Source: Lancefieldella parvula (lineage in GTDB: Bacteria; Actinomycetota; Coriobacteriia; Coriobacteriales; Atopobiaceae). Taken from it: 64,000 nucleotides of DNA. A model generated the notes under the pieces. That model was not told the DNA's origin and ran no database searches. It worked only from the letters and a program-made list of their open reading frames with translations. The position numbers were made by a program, and so were the translations under genes. Where the stretch lies: assembly GCA_023300185.1 (NCBI GenBank), contig CP097092.1, positions 62,001 to 126,000 of the forward strand. The letters are read 5' to 3'. Shown piece by piece: positions 9,158 through 17,818 of this stretch. Each line of letters starts with the position of its first letter. Positions within the stretch are counted from its first letter, which is position 1.

Positions 9158-10517
9158 GTGCCCATACACTCGATGGACATTGCGTTAAGTATTGGAATAA
9201 CTCTGCTGCTTACCCTGGTAAACGGCTTTTTTTCTGCGGCCGAGATGGCCATTGTTAGCTCTCGTCGCGCGGCACTTGAGGCGGACGTGGACGAGGGCGA
9301 TCCAAGAGCCCTTGCTGTCATTGACATTGCCACTGATCGCGGATATTTCCTCGCAACAATCCAGGTCGCAATTACCCTGGTAGGTTTTGCGTCCTCAGCA
9401 TTTGCTGCAACAAGCCTTTCCGCGCCATTTGGCACTTGGCTTATTAGCATTGGTGTCCACGCTGACCTGGCGCTTCCTTTAGCTGTCGTGGCTATTACGC
9501 TGATTGTTTCCTTCTTTTCCGTGGTCATCGGCGAACTGGTTCCAAAGAGCATCGGCCTAGCAAACTCCGAGGCAGTGGCCAAAGCAGTCGTCGGCCCTAT
9601 GAAGGCGTTCATGCAGATTGTGCGTCCACTCGTGTTCATCACGTCTGCCTCGGCAGATGCGGTTACCACGCTGATGGGCATTGACACTACCAACGACCAT
9701 CAAGAGGTCACCGAGGAAGAGCTCCGCTACATCGTCAAGGATTCCGAGGACCTTTCTGAAGAAGAAAAATCCATGATCCACGAGGTCATCGAGATGGGCG
9801 ACACTGTTGTCCGCGAGGTAATGGTCCCGCGCGTTGACATGACCGCCATGGAGGACACCGCAACTATCGCCGAGGTCCTGCGCGTCATGCGCCAGACGGG
9901 CTTCTCGCGCATCCCTATCTACCACGAGAATATCGATCGCATCGTGGGCATCGCTCACATCAAAGATTTGCTGGAGCCGGCGCTTGACCAGCACGCTAGC
10001 GACGAGAAGATCGCGCGCTTCGTGCGTTCTGCGGACTACGTGCCTGATACCAAAGACATCATTCCGCTGCTCACCGAGATGCAGACCAGTCGTGACCAGA
10101 TGGTTATCGCAGTTGACGAGTACGGTGGAACTGCTGGCGTCATTACCATCGAGGACATCGTCGAGGAGATTGTCGGCGAGATTGAGGATGAGTTTGATCC
10201 GGACAACAAGTACCTGACGCAGCTCTCTGATAGAGAGTGGCTGGTAGATGGTCGTTTCTCGCTCAATGATGCGAGCTGAACTTGGATGGCCGGTAGGGGA
10301 GTCCGAGGAGTACGAGACTATCGCGGGCTTTGTGCTGGATTTGGCTGGTCATCTGCCTCGTCCGGGTGAGGTTTTTGAGAAGGATGGCTACGTGTTTCGT
10401 GTGCAGTCGATGCGTCGTCGCCGACTATCTTTGTTGCGTGTAATTGCCCCAGAACCACAGGTAGACGGTGAATCTGAGCCAGCCGGCGAAAACTCTGACA
10501 CATCAGAAAATGAATAA
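9158..10517 (+). pseudogene. CNNM/CorC (HlyC-type) transporter-associated membrane protein, frameshifted
   Basis: The product begins with a DUF21 (CNNM) transmembrane domain of three to four helices (residues 1-165, with GFFSAAEMA and IGELVPK). Two CBS domains follow (about 185-310; VMVPRVDM, DEYGGTAGVITIEDIVEEIVGEIEDE), then a CorC_HlyC C-terminal domain. The frame stops at 10279, but the C-terminal domain continues one frame over (AELGWPVGES, YETIAGFVLDL) to 10517. A single extra base near 10272 explains this. CNNM proteins are linked to Mg2+/Co2+ or Na+ transport. The start could be GTG at 9158 or ATG at 9173. With the Mg-transporter-like operon at 13-16 kb it adds to the divalent-cation functions here. 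Confidence 0.85.
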
Positions 10518-10563
10518 CTAAAAGAATGATTACAATAGAGTGAACCAATAGAAAGAGGTTGAA

Positions 10564-11433
10564 ATGGCGCAGTTGATTTCTATCAAAAAAGTTGTGGTAG
10601 GACCTAAAAACTTGACCGCTACCGTTGAGTTTTCGGCCAAAGCGCCACGTTTGACCTCGGAAAACGCTGAGGCAACTGAGCGCGTGCTTGAGCTTTTGCC
10701 TGGCCTCTCCGAGCACCTGTGCTTGGGCGACGCCGACGCTCGTTTTGGACTTGTCGCCAACGATACCGAGGTTGCGCACCTGCTTGAGCACGTAACCGTC
10801 GAGCTCCTGGCCCTGACCAACCTTGCGGGAGACGTTTCTTCCGGCAAGACTTCCCTGGTAGATTCCCGTCGCGGCCTCTACGAGATCATCCTCGCATGTC
10901 CAGACGACGTGTTGGTTGCAGCCTCGCTCTCCAGCGCTGTATGGCTCCTCAACTGGGCGTATGGCAACCAGGAGGATGCCGACCCAGACATCAACGCAAT
11001 CGTTTCTGGCCTCGTTGCACTCATCCAGAGCCTTGACGGCGAGAAGACCGATGAGCTCGCAGACTCCGCGGAACCTGAGGCGGACGCTGCACCCCAGGCA
11101 GAGAGCGTAGTCGCAGAGGATTACGCTGCCGACAACTCCTCCGAGGACGTCGCTGATGCCGCAGCCGCTGATGCAGTTGAGGCTGAGGTTGCAGACGCTG
11201 AGGAGAACAACGCCGAGGTCGCAGGCATTGACGCAGCCGACGAGGATGTGGTCGCGCCCGCTGTCGACGCCGAGCCCGCTACCGACGCCGAGTCCGCTGC
11301 CGACGCCGATCCCATCGCAACTGAGCTCGCCGAGGCAACAGCTGCCGAGGACGCCACTGACGACTCTGAGGTCACCGACGTCCCAGACGACTGGAACATG
11401 ATTAACGTTCCTCGTCCAAAGCCCGTTCGATAA
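10564..11433 (+). CDS. standalone homologue of the cyanophycin synthetase N-terminal domain, acidic tail
   Basis: The first 150 residues match the pattern of the CphA N-terminal domain: a small strand region, then LPGLSEHLC, a glycine-rich stretch, HLLEHVTVELLALTN (CphA has GHIVEHVALELQ), GKTSLVDSRRGLYEIIL, and an Ala-rich helix ending WLLNWA. The ATP-grasp and ligase domains of CphA are absent. Residues about 165-285 are a low-complexity Asp/Glu/Ala tail with DAEPATDAESAADAD-type repeats. No enzymatic activity can be inferred. In CphA this domain has been assigned structural and anchoring roles, which suggests binding of an acidic or peptide polymer, but this is speculation. It is followed by YtxH and PRC-barrel genes. 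Shine-Dalgarno AAAGAGG precedes the ATG. Confidence 0.6.
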   Translation: MAQLISIKKVVVGPKNLTATVEFSAKAPRLTSENAEATERVLELLPGLSEHLCLGDADARFGLVANDTEVAHLLEHVTVELLALTNLAGDVSSGKTSLVDSRRGLYEIILACPDDVLVAASLSSAVWLLNWAYGNQEDADPDINAIVSGLVALIQSLDGEKTDELADSAEPEADAAPQAESVVAEDYAADNSSEDVADAAAADAVEAEVADAEENNAEVAGIDAADEDVVAPAVDAEPATDAESAADADPIATELAEATAAEDATDDSEVTDVPDDWNMINVPRPKPVR

Positions 11434-11490
11434 ACGCCCGTATTGCGGTATGATTACGTACAGCGTTTTGCTGTTTAACAGGAGGTACTT

Positions 11491-11952
11491 ATGAGCAAGA
11501 AGTCTGCTGGTTTCTTTCTAGGCGCTATTTTTGGTGCTGCTGCTGGCGCTGTAGCTGGTCTTTTCCTGGCTCCACGTTCCGGCGAGGAGACTCGCGCTTT
11601 GGCTGCAGATGCTGTCAATGACGCATGGGATTCCGCACTTGATTCTTATGAGCGCACATCTAAGGTTGTGAGCACTAAGATTGACGAGGTCAAGCCTACT
11701 GTTGACGCAAAGACCGACGAGCTCCGCGCAAAGGTTGACCTTGCTCGTGAGCGCATGGATCAGCTCCGTGAGTCACTTTCTGACGCTGTGACCTCTGCTT
11801 CTAACACTGTCGCAGATGCTGCTGATGTTGTTGCAGACTCCTTTGTTGTTCCAGAGCCAACCGCCACAACCGCTGAGGCTCAGGCTGTTCGCATCGAGAA
11901 CGTTGAGTCCCACGAGCAGGAGAACGCTGGCGAGGGCTACCAGGAGGCATAA
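11491..11952 (+). CDS. YtxH domain-containing protein
   Basis: This 153-residue protein opens with a glycine/alanine-rich membrane helix (GFFLGAIFGAAAGAVAGLF, residues 7-25) followed by LAPRSGEETR, the hallmark of the YtxH family. The remainder is a long amphipathic, probably coiled-coil, helical region and a Glu-rich tail. YtxH proteins are small, membrane-anchored, stress-associated proteins of unknown biochemical role. The gene has a strong AGGAGG site and lies between the CphA-N-like and PRC-barrel genes, with a terminator after it. Confidence 0.85.
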   Translation: MSKKSAGFFLGAIFGAAAGAVAGLFLAPRSGEETRALAADAVNDAWDSALDSYERTSKVVSTKIDEVKPTVDAKTDELRAKVDLARERMDQLRESLSDAVTSASNTVADAADVVADSFVVPEPTATTAEAQAVRIENVESHEQENAGEGYQEA

Positions 11953-11973
11953 GCCTCACTTACAAGCAATGTG

Positions 11974-12003
11974 ACGGGACGCCTTATGACGTCCCGTTTT
12001 TTA
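11974..12003 (+). terminator. rho-independent terminator after the YtxH gene
   Basis: The stem acgggacg/cgtcccgt is followed by a T6 run. Confidence 0.85.
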
Positions 12004-12017
12004 TAGAGAGGTTTCAC

Positions 12018-13007
12018 GTGAAAACAACCGAGCTCCTAGGCGCAAAGGTCCTTCTCCCCAAAAAGCCTGCTACAAAGGGCAAGCACGCGGGAGAAGAGCG
12101 GTTTTCCAAGTTAGGAAAAATCCACAACGTGGTTTTTGCGCCCTTCAAACAGGGTCAGTCCTCACAGGTAGTGGGCGTGATGGTTCAGAAGCCCGACATT
12201 GCTGGCATGATTAAGCAGGATGACGCGTTTGTCACGCTGGAGTCTCTGGAGACCATTGAGCAGGGACTTTGCGTAAAGGATCCCGAGAATAACGTCGATA
12301 AAGCAGCAATCAAACGCTTGAACTTGGACTTTGATACCTGCATTTTGTGGCACGGTATGGAAGCTCGCACTAAGAGCGGAAAAAGTCTGGGCTACGTAAG
12401 TGGTGCAGAGTTTGACCAGTTCACTGGTGTGGTCTCGGCATTTCTTGTGGGTGACGGCGCCGGATCGGAGGCGCTGGTAGGCTCGTTTGCCATCAAGCCT
12501 GAGTGGTTGCTGGGCTACTCTAACGGCGCAATGGTCCTCTCCGATGAAGCGGCAGATGCCCAGCTCACCGGCGGTCTAGCTGCAAAGGCGGGCGAGGGAT
12601 ACGCAGCCGCCGCCGCAAAGGCTTCTGAGGCCACCGCTAAGGCTGGAAAGGCTGTTGCAGAGGCTACCGAGAAGGGCGCGTTTGCCCTGGGTAAGACGCT
12701 GGCCAAGGCAAAGCGTGCTATCGAAGACGCTACCGAGCCCGACGCAGAAGACGATTCCGAGCGTCCAGCCCCTGTTGCTGCAGAGGATGTTCGCCTCGAG
12801 AAGCCATCTGCGGAGGAGCAGGTCGCCGCTGCAGAAAAGGCCGCTTCGGACAAAGCCGCTGACAAGAGCACAGCTGCTAAGCCTGCAAGCAAATCATCTA
12901 CGCAGGCCACCGCTAACAAGGCAGCTAAGGGTTTTGGTATGCAGCTTGGCCGCATGGGCAAGATGTTCTCTGACTTCAAGGACGAGTTTGACAAGGCAAG
13001 CAAGTAA
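12018..13007 (+). CDS. PRC-barrel domain protein with Ala/Lys-rich tail
   Basis: It starts with GTG at 12018 behind GAGAGG. Residues 1-75 and about 105-170 form two PRC-barrel-like beta units (KLGKIHNVVFAPF; SGKSLGYVSGAEFDQFTGVVSAFLVGDG). Residues about 185-310 are an Ala/Lys/Glu-rich helical region resembling phasin- or histone-like tails, and the end is QLGRMGKMFSDFKDEFDKASK. PRC-barrels occur in photosynthetic reaction-centre H subunits, RimM and many proteins of unknown role. Notably, the MgtE-like protein 1.4 kb away also carries PRC-barrels. The function is unknown. It converges with the transporter operon and shares a palindromic terminator with it. Confidence 0.75.
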   Translation: MKTTELLGAKVLLPKKPATKGKHAGEERFSKLGKIHNVVFAPFKQGQSSQVVGVMVQKPDIAGMIKQDDAFVTLESLETIEQGLCVKDPENNVDKAAIKRLNLDFDTCILWHGMEARTKSGKSLGYVSGAEFDQFTGVVSAFLVGDGAGSEALVGSFAIKPEWLLGYSNGAMVLSDEAADAQLTGGLAAKAGEGYAAAAAKASEATAKAGKAVAEATEKGAFALGKTLAKAKRAIEDATEPDAEDDSERPAPVAAEDVRLEKPSAEEQVAAAEKAASDKAADKSTAAKPASKSSTQATANKAAKGFGMQLGRMGKMFSDFKDEFDKASK

Positions 13008-13035
13008 TAAGCCGCAGATAAACGCATAAAACAAA

Positions 13036-13065
13036 GGGCGAGAAGATCGATCTTCTCGCCCTTTT
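13036..13065. terminator. GGCGAGAAG/CTTCTCGCC inverted-pair terminator
   Basis: The arms ggcgagaagatcg and cgatcttctcgcc form a stem (13037-13060) followed by TTTTT. It sits between convergent genes and is one of six such inverted pairs of the over-represented octamer in this window. Confidence 0.85.
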
Positions 13066-13090
13066 TGTGTTGCAGTTGCGTGATGTTTGC

Positions 13091-14416
13091 TTACAAGCCC
13101 ATGGCCTGCAGAATGAACATCACAATGGTCAGGATGATGACGGTGATGATGGTAAACCAGGTCAGTGCGTTCCAGATGCGACCGTTGGCGTACTTGCCCA
13201 TGATGTGTTTGTCGGCCGCAATGATAACCATAAAGACAAGCAGAATTGGCAGCAGAATACCGTTGATGACCTGGGCGGCCATCATGATGCCAAAGAGGCT
13301 CATGCCTGGGATCAGAACAACCAGCGCTGAAATAACCAGGACGGTTGTAATAATGCCGTGGTAGACAGGGGCCTCCTGCCAGCTACGGTCGGCTCCGCGC
13401 TCCCAACCAAATGCCTCGCAGATAGCGCTTGCGGTAATGCCTGGTAGAACGCATGCTGCAAGGAAGGACGCGCCAACCATGCCCAGCGCAAAGAGTGTAC
13501 TAGCGTACTGACCCGCAAGTGGTTCAAGTGCGCGAGCAGCGTCGGCAGCGGAGTCAACAGAGATTCCGCGAGGGAAGAGGACGGCGCCGGTGGTCAGCAT
13601 GATGAACCAGGTAATGACCTCGGCTAGGATTGCGCCGGCAACGTTGTCTGCACGCTGTGCAGGAATGTCGCTGGTATCAAGGTTCTTCTCGACAACATTT
13701 GATGCAACCAGGAAGATCATGTACGGACTGATGGTAGTACCAATATTTGCAACCAACAGAGAAATGTATGACGGTTCAGCGGAAGGCTGCGGAATGATGG
13801 TGACGCGCAGAGCCTCGCCCCAGTCTGGTTGAGCAAGCACGCCAGCCACCACGTATGTGACAAAAATGCAGCTAATTGCCAGCAGAATCTTCTCGATGCG
13901 GCGGTACGATCCACCAACGGTCAGAAGCCACACCATCAGGGCGCTGATAGGCACCGAGACGTACGTTGGGATGCCAAAGAGCTCCATACTGGACGCAATA
14001 CCTGCGAATTCGGAGAAAGTAACAGCAATGTTGGAGAGCAGCAGCGCGCCCATTGCCAGCGTGGACAGGCGGATGCCAAAGCGCTCGCGCACCAGCGATG
14101 CAATGCCTTTACCGGTGACACAGCCCATTCGAGCTGCGGTTTCTTGAACCACAATCAGCAGGAAGCACATAAGCGGCACGGTCCACAGCTGCGAATAGCC
14201 AAAGGTAGCGCCCGCGCTGGAGTAGGTTGCAATGCCACCGGCGTCGTTACCAGCAAATGCGGCGAGAAGACCGGGACCCATTGCCATCAAGATGTACTTG
14301 AGGCTGTTTTTGTTGACCGGAGCCTTCTCTTTAGATGCGCGTTTGCCCTGCTCGACAACGCTTCCGGCGTCCTGCTCTGCAACCGTGTCCTTTACCTGTG
14401 CGTTCTCTTGCGCCAT
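13091..14416 (-). CDS. NRAMP-related transporter, probable Mg2+ type (NRMT-like)
   Basis: This 441-residue protein has about 11 membrane helices and the NRAMP/SLC11 fold signature, preceded by a 35-residue polar N-tail. The metal site differs from Mn/Fe transporters. The first helix reads AGNDAGGIATYSSAGATFGY (residues 55-74) instead of the DPGN motif, and helix six reads TTISPY (227-232) where Mn/Fe transporters have the Met of the MPH motif. Loss of that methionine is the mark of NRAMP-related Mg2+ transporters, characterised in Eggerthella lenta, a member of the same class. The gene starts directly after the stop of an MgtE-domain gene (stop 14417, start 14416), so the two are translationally coupled. 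The magnesium assignment is inference from these motifs and the partner. Confidence 0.8.
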   Translation of the reverse strand: MAQENAQVKDTVAEQDAGSVVEQGKRASKEKAPVNKNSLKYILMAMGPGLLAAFAGNDAGGIATYSSAGATFGYSQLWTVPLMCFLLIVVQETAARMGCVTGKGIASLVRERFGIRLSTLAMGALLLSNIAVTFSEFAGIASSMELFGIPTYVSVPISALMVWLLTVGGSYRRIEKILLAISCIFVTYVVAGVLAQPDWGEALRVTIIPQPSAEPSYISLLVANIGTTISPYMIFLVASNVVEKNLDTSDIPAQRADNVAGAILAEVITWFIMLTTGAVLFPRGISVDSAADAARALEPLAGQYASTLFALGMVGASFLAACVLPGITASAICEAFGWERGADRSWQEAPVYHGIITTVLVISALVVLIPGMSLFGIMMAAQVINGILLPILLVFMVIIAADKHIMGKYANGRIWNALTWFTIITVIILTIVMFILQAMGL

Positions 14417-16303
14417 TTACATCACGCTCACAAGCGAGAGAGCGTAAGAGAGGACGAAGAATGTCACCACCGAAAGGCTCATGGAAATCAGGGTAAGCGT
14501 GAGACCTGAGGTTTCCTGGTTTTTCTCGTCACGATGGCGAAGTACAGCCAAGAAAATTGGGGTCAGCAGGAAGGAGATGAGCGTAGAGCCAGCTGCTGCG
14601 CCAAAAATCTGAATAATAGTCTGGTCAAAGAGCGCGGCGTAGAATGCGCCTGCATTTGGATCGTACGGATGGAACAGAGCCTCTAGCAGGGCGTGAGCTG
14701 CGGCACCAAGGATGCAAATGAGGCCGCTGACCAGAAGGCCCAGCAGAAGTGAGCGGAAGGCAAAGCCTAAGATAGAAGGAGATTTCTCGCTGCCAGGATC
14801 GTCTGTGAGGAAGAAGTTTGTCACGTAGTTGACGGTATTCTCGCTCAGATTCAGTGAGATTGGCATGGTAATAGTGCAAAGAGCTGCGAAAATACCCATG
14901 ATTGGATTGGATGTTGCGGCTGTTCCTACAAAGGCAGCAATCACAACGGAGGCAACCCAGAACAGGAGCCAGAGGTTGCGGTGGAGGAACCAAATAATGT
15001 TGCGACCACGGTCACCAGAGTCGGAATCGCTCCTGCCGCCACCAACAATCTGCAGGTCCTCGGCGTGCTCCTCTTCAAGAACGTCAAGAGCATCGTCGAC
15101 GGTAACAATGCCCAGCAGGCGGTTGTCATCAGAAACAACAGGCATGGCTAGCAGGTTGTATTTTGCAATGTTTCGAGCAACGTCTTCCTGATCGTCCTCT
15201 GGCGAGGCGGTGACCAGGTTCTTATTAGCAATCTCCTCCAGACGAGTTTCTGGCTCGGAGACAATCAGGCGGTTCAGGGTGACAATTCCGGACAGACGGC
15301 CGTCCTCATCAGTAAGGTAGAGGTAACGGACGGTCTCAAAGTCCTCGTCCAGGTTACGCAGGCGATCAATGGCGTAGGCAACGGTCTGGTCCTCAGGAAC
15401 AGAAAGCGCCTCGGACGTCATAATACGGCCGGCGGTGTACTCGCGGTATCCCAGCAGCTGCCTAATTGCACGCTGCTCCTTAACGCCCATCAAGCGCAGG
15501 AGTTTCTCGGCACGGTCATAGCTCAGCTCGGAGACAAGCTCGGCTGCGTCGTCTGGATCCATCTCGGACAGGATACGAGATGCTTCTTTTTCGTTCAGGC
15601 CGCCGATGAGCTCAACTGCCATAGCGTCGTCGTTGAACTCTGCCATTGCGCCGGCTCGCTGCTCGTCATCAAGCTGGGCAAACACCTGACTACGCAGGCG
15701 CGAGTCCAGGCGCTCGATGATGTCTGCGACGTCAGCAGGGTGCAGCTCGTCCAGCGTCTTGTGGGAAACGGAGAGCTTAACGTTGGAGAGGTCGCGCTCA
15801 ACCAGGTCCATGTAACTCCACGCAATGATGCGCTCCTGCATGGGGTGACCCATGGCGCGCGCAATGCGGGTAACCAGGTGCTCTAGCTGGGGAGAAAGGC
15901 TGCGCAGCAGACCGCGTGCGCCAACCTCTGCGCCCAGAAGACGCAGCTGCGTTGAGCTAGTATCGGAAAGCTTGAGGTCGTTTACGCGGACGACGCGAAT
16001 GCCGCGCGTATCAACAATCTGCTTGTTCAGAATATCTCGGGCGAGAAGAACTTCGTTAGGCTGCAGGTACGAGAAACGAATCTCAGTTGAAGGTACCTTG
16101 AGCCTGATGACGTCCTCATCGTAGGTATCAACATACTTGCGCCAAGAAATCATCATTGGCGTGCGGCCAGGGCCCATAAAAGCAAGGGAAGTAATGCGAG
16201 GAAAAACTTCTCCGGTAGCAATTCCAAGGTCGGAGACAGAACCGATCTTCTCGCCTTCTGAATCTAGAACCGGATTACCCATTAACTGGGAAAGATAAAT
16301 CAT
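14417..16303 (-). CDS. PRC-barrel/MgtE_N/CBS sensor domains fused to a non-MgtE membrane domain
   Basis: The product is 628 residues. Residues 1-150 hold two PRC-barrel-like segments (DSEGEKIGSVSDLGIATGEVFP; DTRGIRVVRVNDLKL). About 180-300 is an MgtE N-domain (LHPADVADIIERLD, MDPDDAAELVSEL). About 300-425 is a CBS pair (AGRIMTSEALSVPEDQTV; LLAMPVVSDDNRLLGIVTVDDALDVL). About 445-628 contains five hydrophobic helices. MgtE_N and CBS bind Mg2+ and gate the MgtE channel, but the membrane part lacks the usual MgtE pore signature, so it is a divergent channel or a regulator of the neighbouring NRMT-like transporter. It is the first gene of the two-gene operon, behind an unusually structured leader. 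Confidence 0.8.
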   Translation of the reverse strand: MIYLSQLMGNPVLDSEGEKIGSVSDLGIATGEVFPRITSLAFMGPGRTPMMISWRKYVDTYDEDVIRLKVPSTEIRFSYLQPNEVLLARDILNKQIVDTRGIRVVRVNDLKLSDTSSTQLRLLGAEVGARGLLRSLSPQLEHLVTRIARAMGHPMQERIIAWSYMDLVERDLSNVKLSVSHKTLDELHPADVADIIERLDSRLRSQVFAQLDDEQRAGAMAEFNDDAMAVELIGGLNEKEASRILSEMDPDDAAELVSELSYDRAEKLLRLMGVKEQRAIRQLLGYREYTAGRIMTSEALSVPEDQTVAYAIDRLRNLDEDFETVRYLYLTDEDGRLSGIVTLNRLIVSEPETRLEEIANKNLVTASPEDDQEDVARNIAKYNLLAMPVVSDDNRLLGIVTVDDALDVLEEEHAEDLQIVGGGRSDSDSGDRGRNIIWFLHRNLWLLFWVASVVIAAFVGTAATSNPIMGIFAALCTITMPISLNLSENTVNYVTNFFLTDDPGSEKSPSILGFAFRSLLLGLLVSGLICILGAAAHALLEALFHPYDPNAGAFYAALFDQTIIQIFGAAAGSTLISFLLTPIFLAVLRHRDEKNQETSGLTLTLISMSLSVVTFFVLSYALSLVSVM

Positions 16304-16560
16304 GTGTGCTCCTTACATGCGTCCGAAGACTAAAGCGTGGCTTTTGGCGAGAAACTCCGCGTATTTGCCACGGGGACTGCATTGCGATTTCACCCCTCAC
16401 GGTGCAAATCGGCACACCGCAAGAGGTCAGCGACTGTGAGGTCGAGGTTTCATGCTGACCTTTCTCTTCATCCAATAGAACGTGAATTGCTCTTGCGAGG
16501 ACAATTCACAGATGTAACTATTTTAACGATTTTCCTGCGAGGCTGTAAAGACTCTTCACA
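16304..16560 (-). promoter_or_regulatory. structured 5' leader of the MgtE-like/NRMT operon
   Basis: About 250 nt upstream of the start contain several strong stems: gtgaattg/caattcac (16482-16489 with 16502-16509, with an internal ctc/gag pair), aggtcagc/gctgacct (16424-16431 with 16454-16461), and cggtg/caccg around 16400-16420. I do not recognise the M-box consensus. A Mg2+-responsive leader of another type is possible, but the evidence is only base-pairing and context. Confidence 0.4.
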
Positions 16561-16665
16561 TAATCTAGCTGCTCGGATTTACCTGCAGCTGAGGTGTGAC
16601 CGGCGTACAGGCGACGCGTGCGACCGCCACACGACCAGCGCGATCCGCGAAGCTTTACGGCGCAC

Positions 16666-16704
16666 AAAAAAGTCCGGTACCTGCGGGAGCGCAGATACCG
16701 GACT
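16666..16704 (-). terminator. rho-independent terminator after lemA
   Basis: On the minus strand agtccggtatctgcg pairs with cgcaggtaccggact, with one mismatch, followed by T6. Confidence 0.85.
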
Positions 16705-16735
16705 GAGCTGGTACAAAGTGTAAACGAAACAGCTC

Positions 16736-17278
16736 TTAGAACTGTACGTTTGGTGCCTGACGAGCGGACTCGTCGGTAACCTGGAAGCTTGTACGTGGGG
16801 AACGTCCACCAGCAAGAAGGTTGTTTGGGAAAACAGCGATGATGTTGTTGTAGTTCATAACAACGTCGTTGTAGCTCAAGCGAGCGTAGCTGAGGCGGTT
16901 CTCGGTGTCAGTAAGCTCTGCCTGGAGCTCCAGGAAGTTCTGGTTTGCCTTGAGCTCTGGGTAGTTCTCAACAACAGCAAACAGGTTGGTCAGAGCATTG
17001 GAAAGAGTGCCGGAAGCCTGCATCTTCTCTTCAGGAGTGCGAGCGTTTGCGACTGCAGCGCGAGCAGAAGTAACTGCTTCAAAAGTCTTAGACTCATGAG
17101 CTGCGTAACCCTTAACGGTGTTGACCAGGTTAGGGATCAGATCGTTACGACGCTGAAGCTGCGTATCGATAGCTGCCCAAGCGTTATCGCACCTGTTGCT
17201 TGCGCGAATGATGTTGTTGTGAATGCTAATGGCCCAGAAAACAAGAAGGACAATAACTACAACTGCGGCAATAATCAT
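16736..17278 (-). CDS. lemA: LemA family protein
   Basis: This 180-residue protein has an N-terminal membrane helix (residues 1-20) followed by the LemA helical bundle: RCDNAWAAIDTQLQRRNDLIPNLV near residue 33, GYAAHESKTFEAV, ENYPELKANQNF, and YNNIIAVFPNNLL near the end. LemA proteins are membrane-anchored with the helical part outside the cytoplasm, and their function is uncertain. The ATG at 17278 is preferred because AAAGGA lies eight bases upstream; the in-frame ATG five codons earlier overlaps that site. It is monocistronic with its own terminator. Confidence 0.88.
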   Translation of the reverse strand: MIIAAVVVIVLLVFWAISIHNNIIRASNRCDNAWAAIDTQLQRRNDLIPNLVNTVKGYAAHESKTFEAVTSARAAVANARTPEEKMQASGTLSNALTNLFAVVENYPELKANQNFLELQAELTDTENRLSYARLSYNDVVMNYNNIIAVFPNNLLAGGRSPRTSFQVTDESARQAPNVQF

Positions 17279-17513
17279 GCTAAATCCTTTCAATCACTGA
17301 CAATCCTGTGTCAGCCATCCATTTGGACAGGTTAATTATACCCAAAACTAAAAATCTAAGGCGTTTTTGATTAAAGCTTTTAACTTGTTAAGGAGTCTTT
17401 CGGTAAATGGAATGCTCGCCCACACACTGGCGAGAAGAACGTTGAGCTAGAAATAACGTGGAGATGGAATGGAAGTTCTGAAGGTAAAACGTTAAGTTGA
17501 GGTCCGCCAAAAA

Positions 17514-17606
<93 letters not shown>

Positions 17607-17699
17607 AAAGCGGTAATATCCTACCGCATAATTCAGTTTTTTGCGAGTAGGGGATTTGGCAAGTTCGGTTTTGCTTCATAATTGAGAGTAGACAAATAA

Positions 17700-17798
17700 G
17701 CGTCAGACTCGCGTCAGGTTTGCGACAGAACCGTGACAGATTTGCGTCAGATTCGTGACAGAACTGAGACAGAATTGCGACAGATTTGCAGCAGCAAC
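17700..17798. repeat. array of nine 11-bp degenerate repeats upstream of tadA
   Basis: Nine consecutive 11-mers with approximate consensus gcgacagattt (for example gcgtcagactc, gtgacagattt, gagacagaatt, gcgacagattt) run with no gap and no change of period. The ninth is the most diverged. The array ends 20 bp before the tadA start, so it overlaps or abuts its promoter. Confidence 0.75.
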
Positions 17799-17818
17799 CG
17801 AACAAGTGAGGAGCAGCT

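Noticed and set aside
16304..16560. M-box (ykoK) magnesium riboswitch
   Set aside because: Context fits, but the conserved M-box sequence blocks could not be found on the minus strand, so only an unclassified structured leader is reported.
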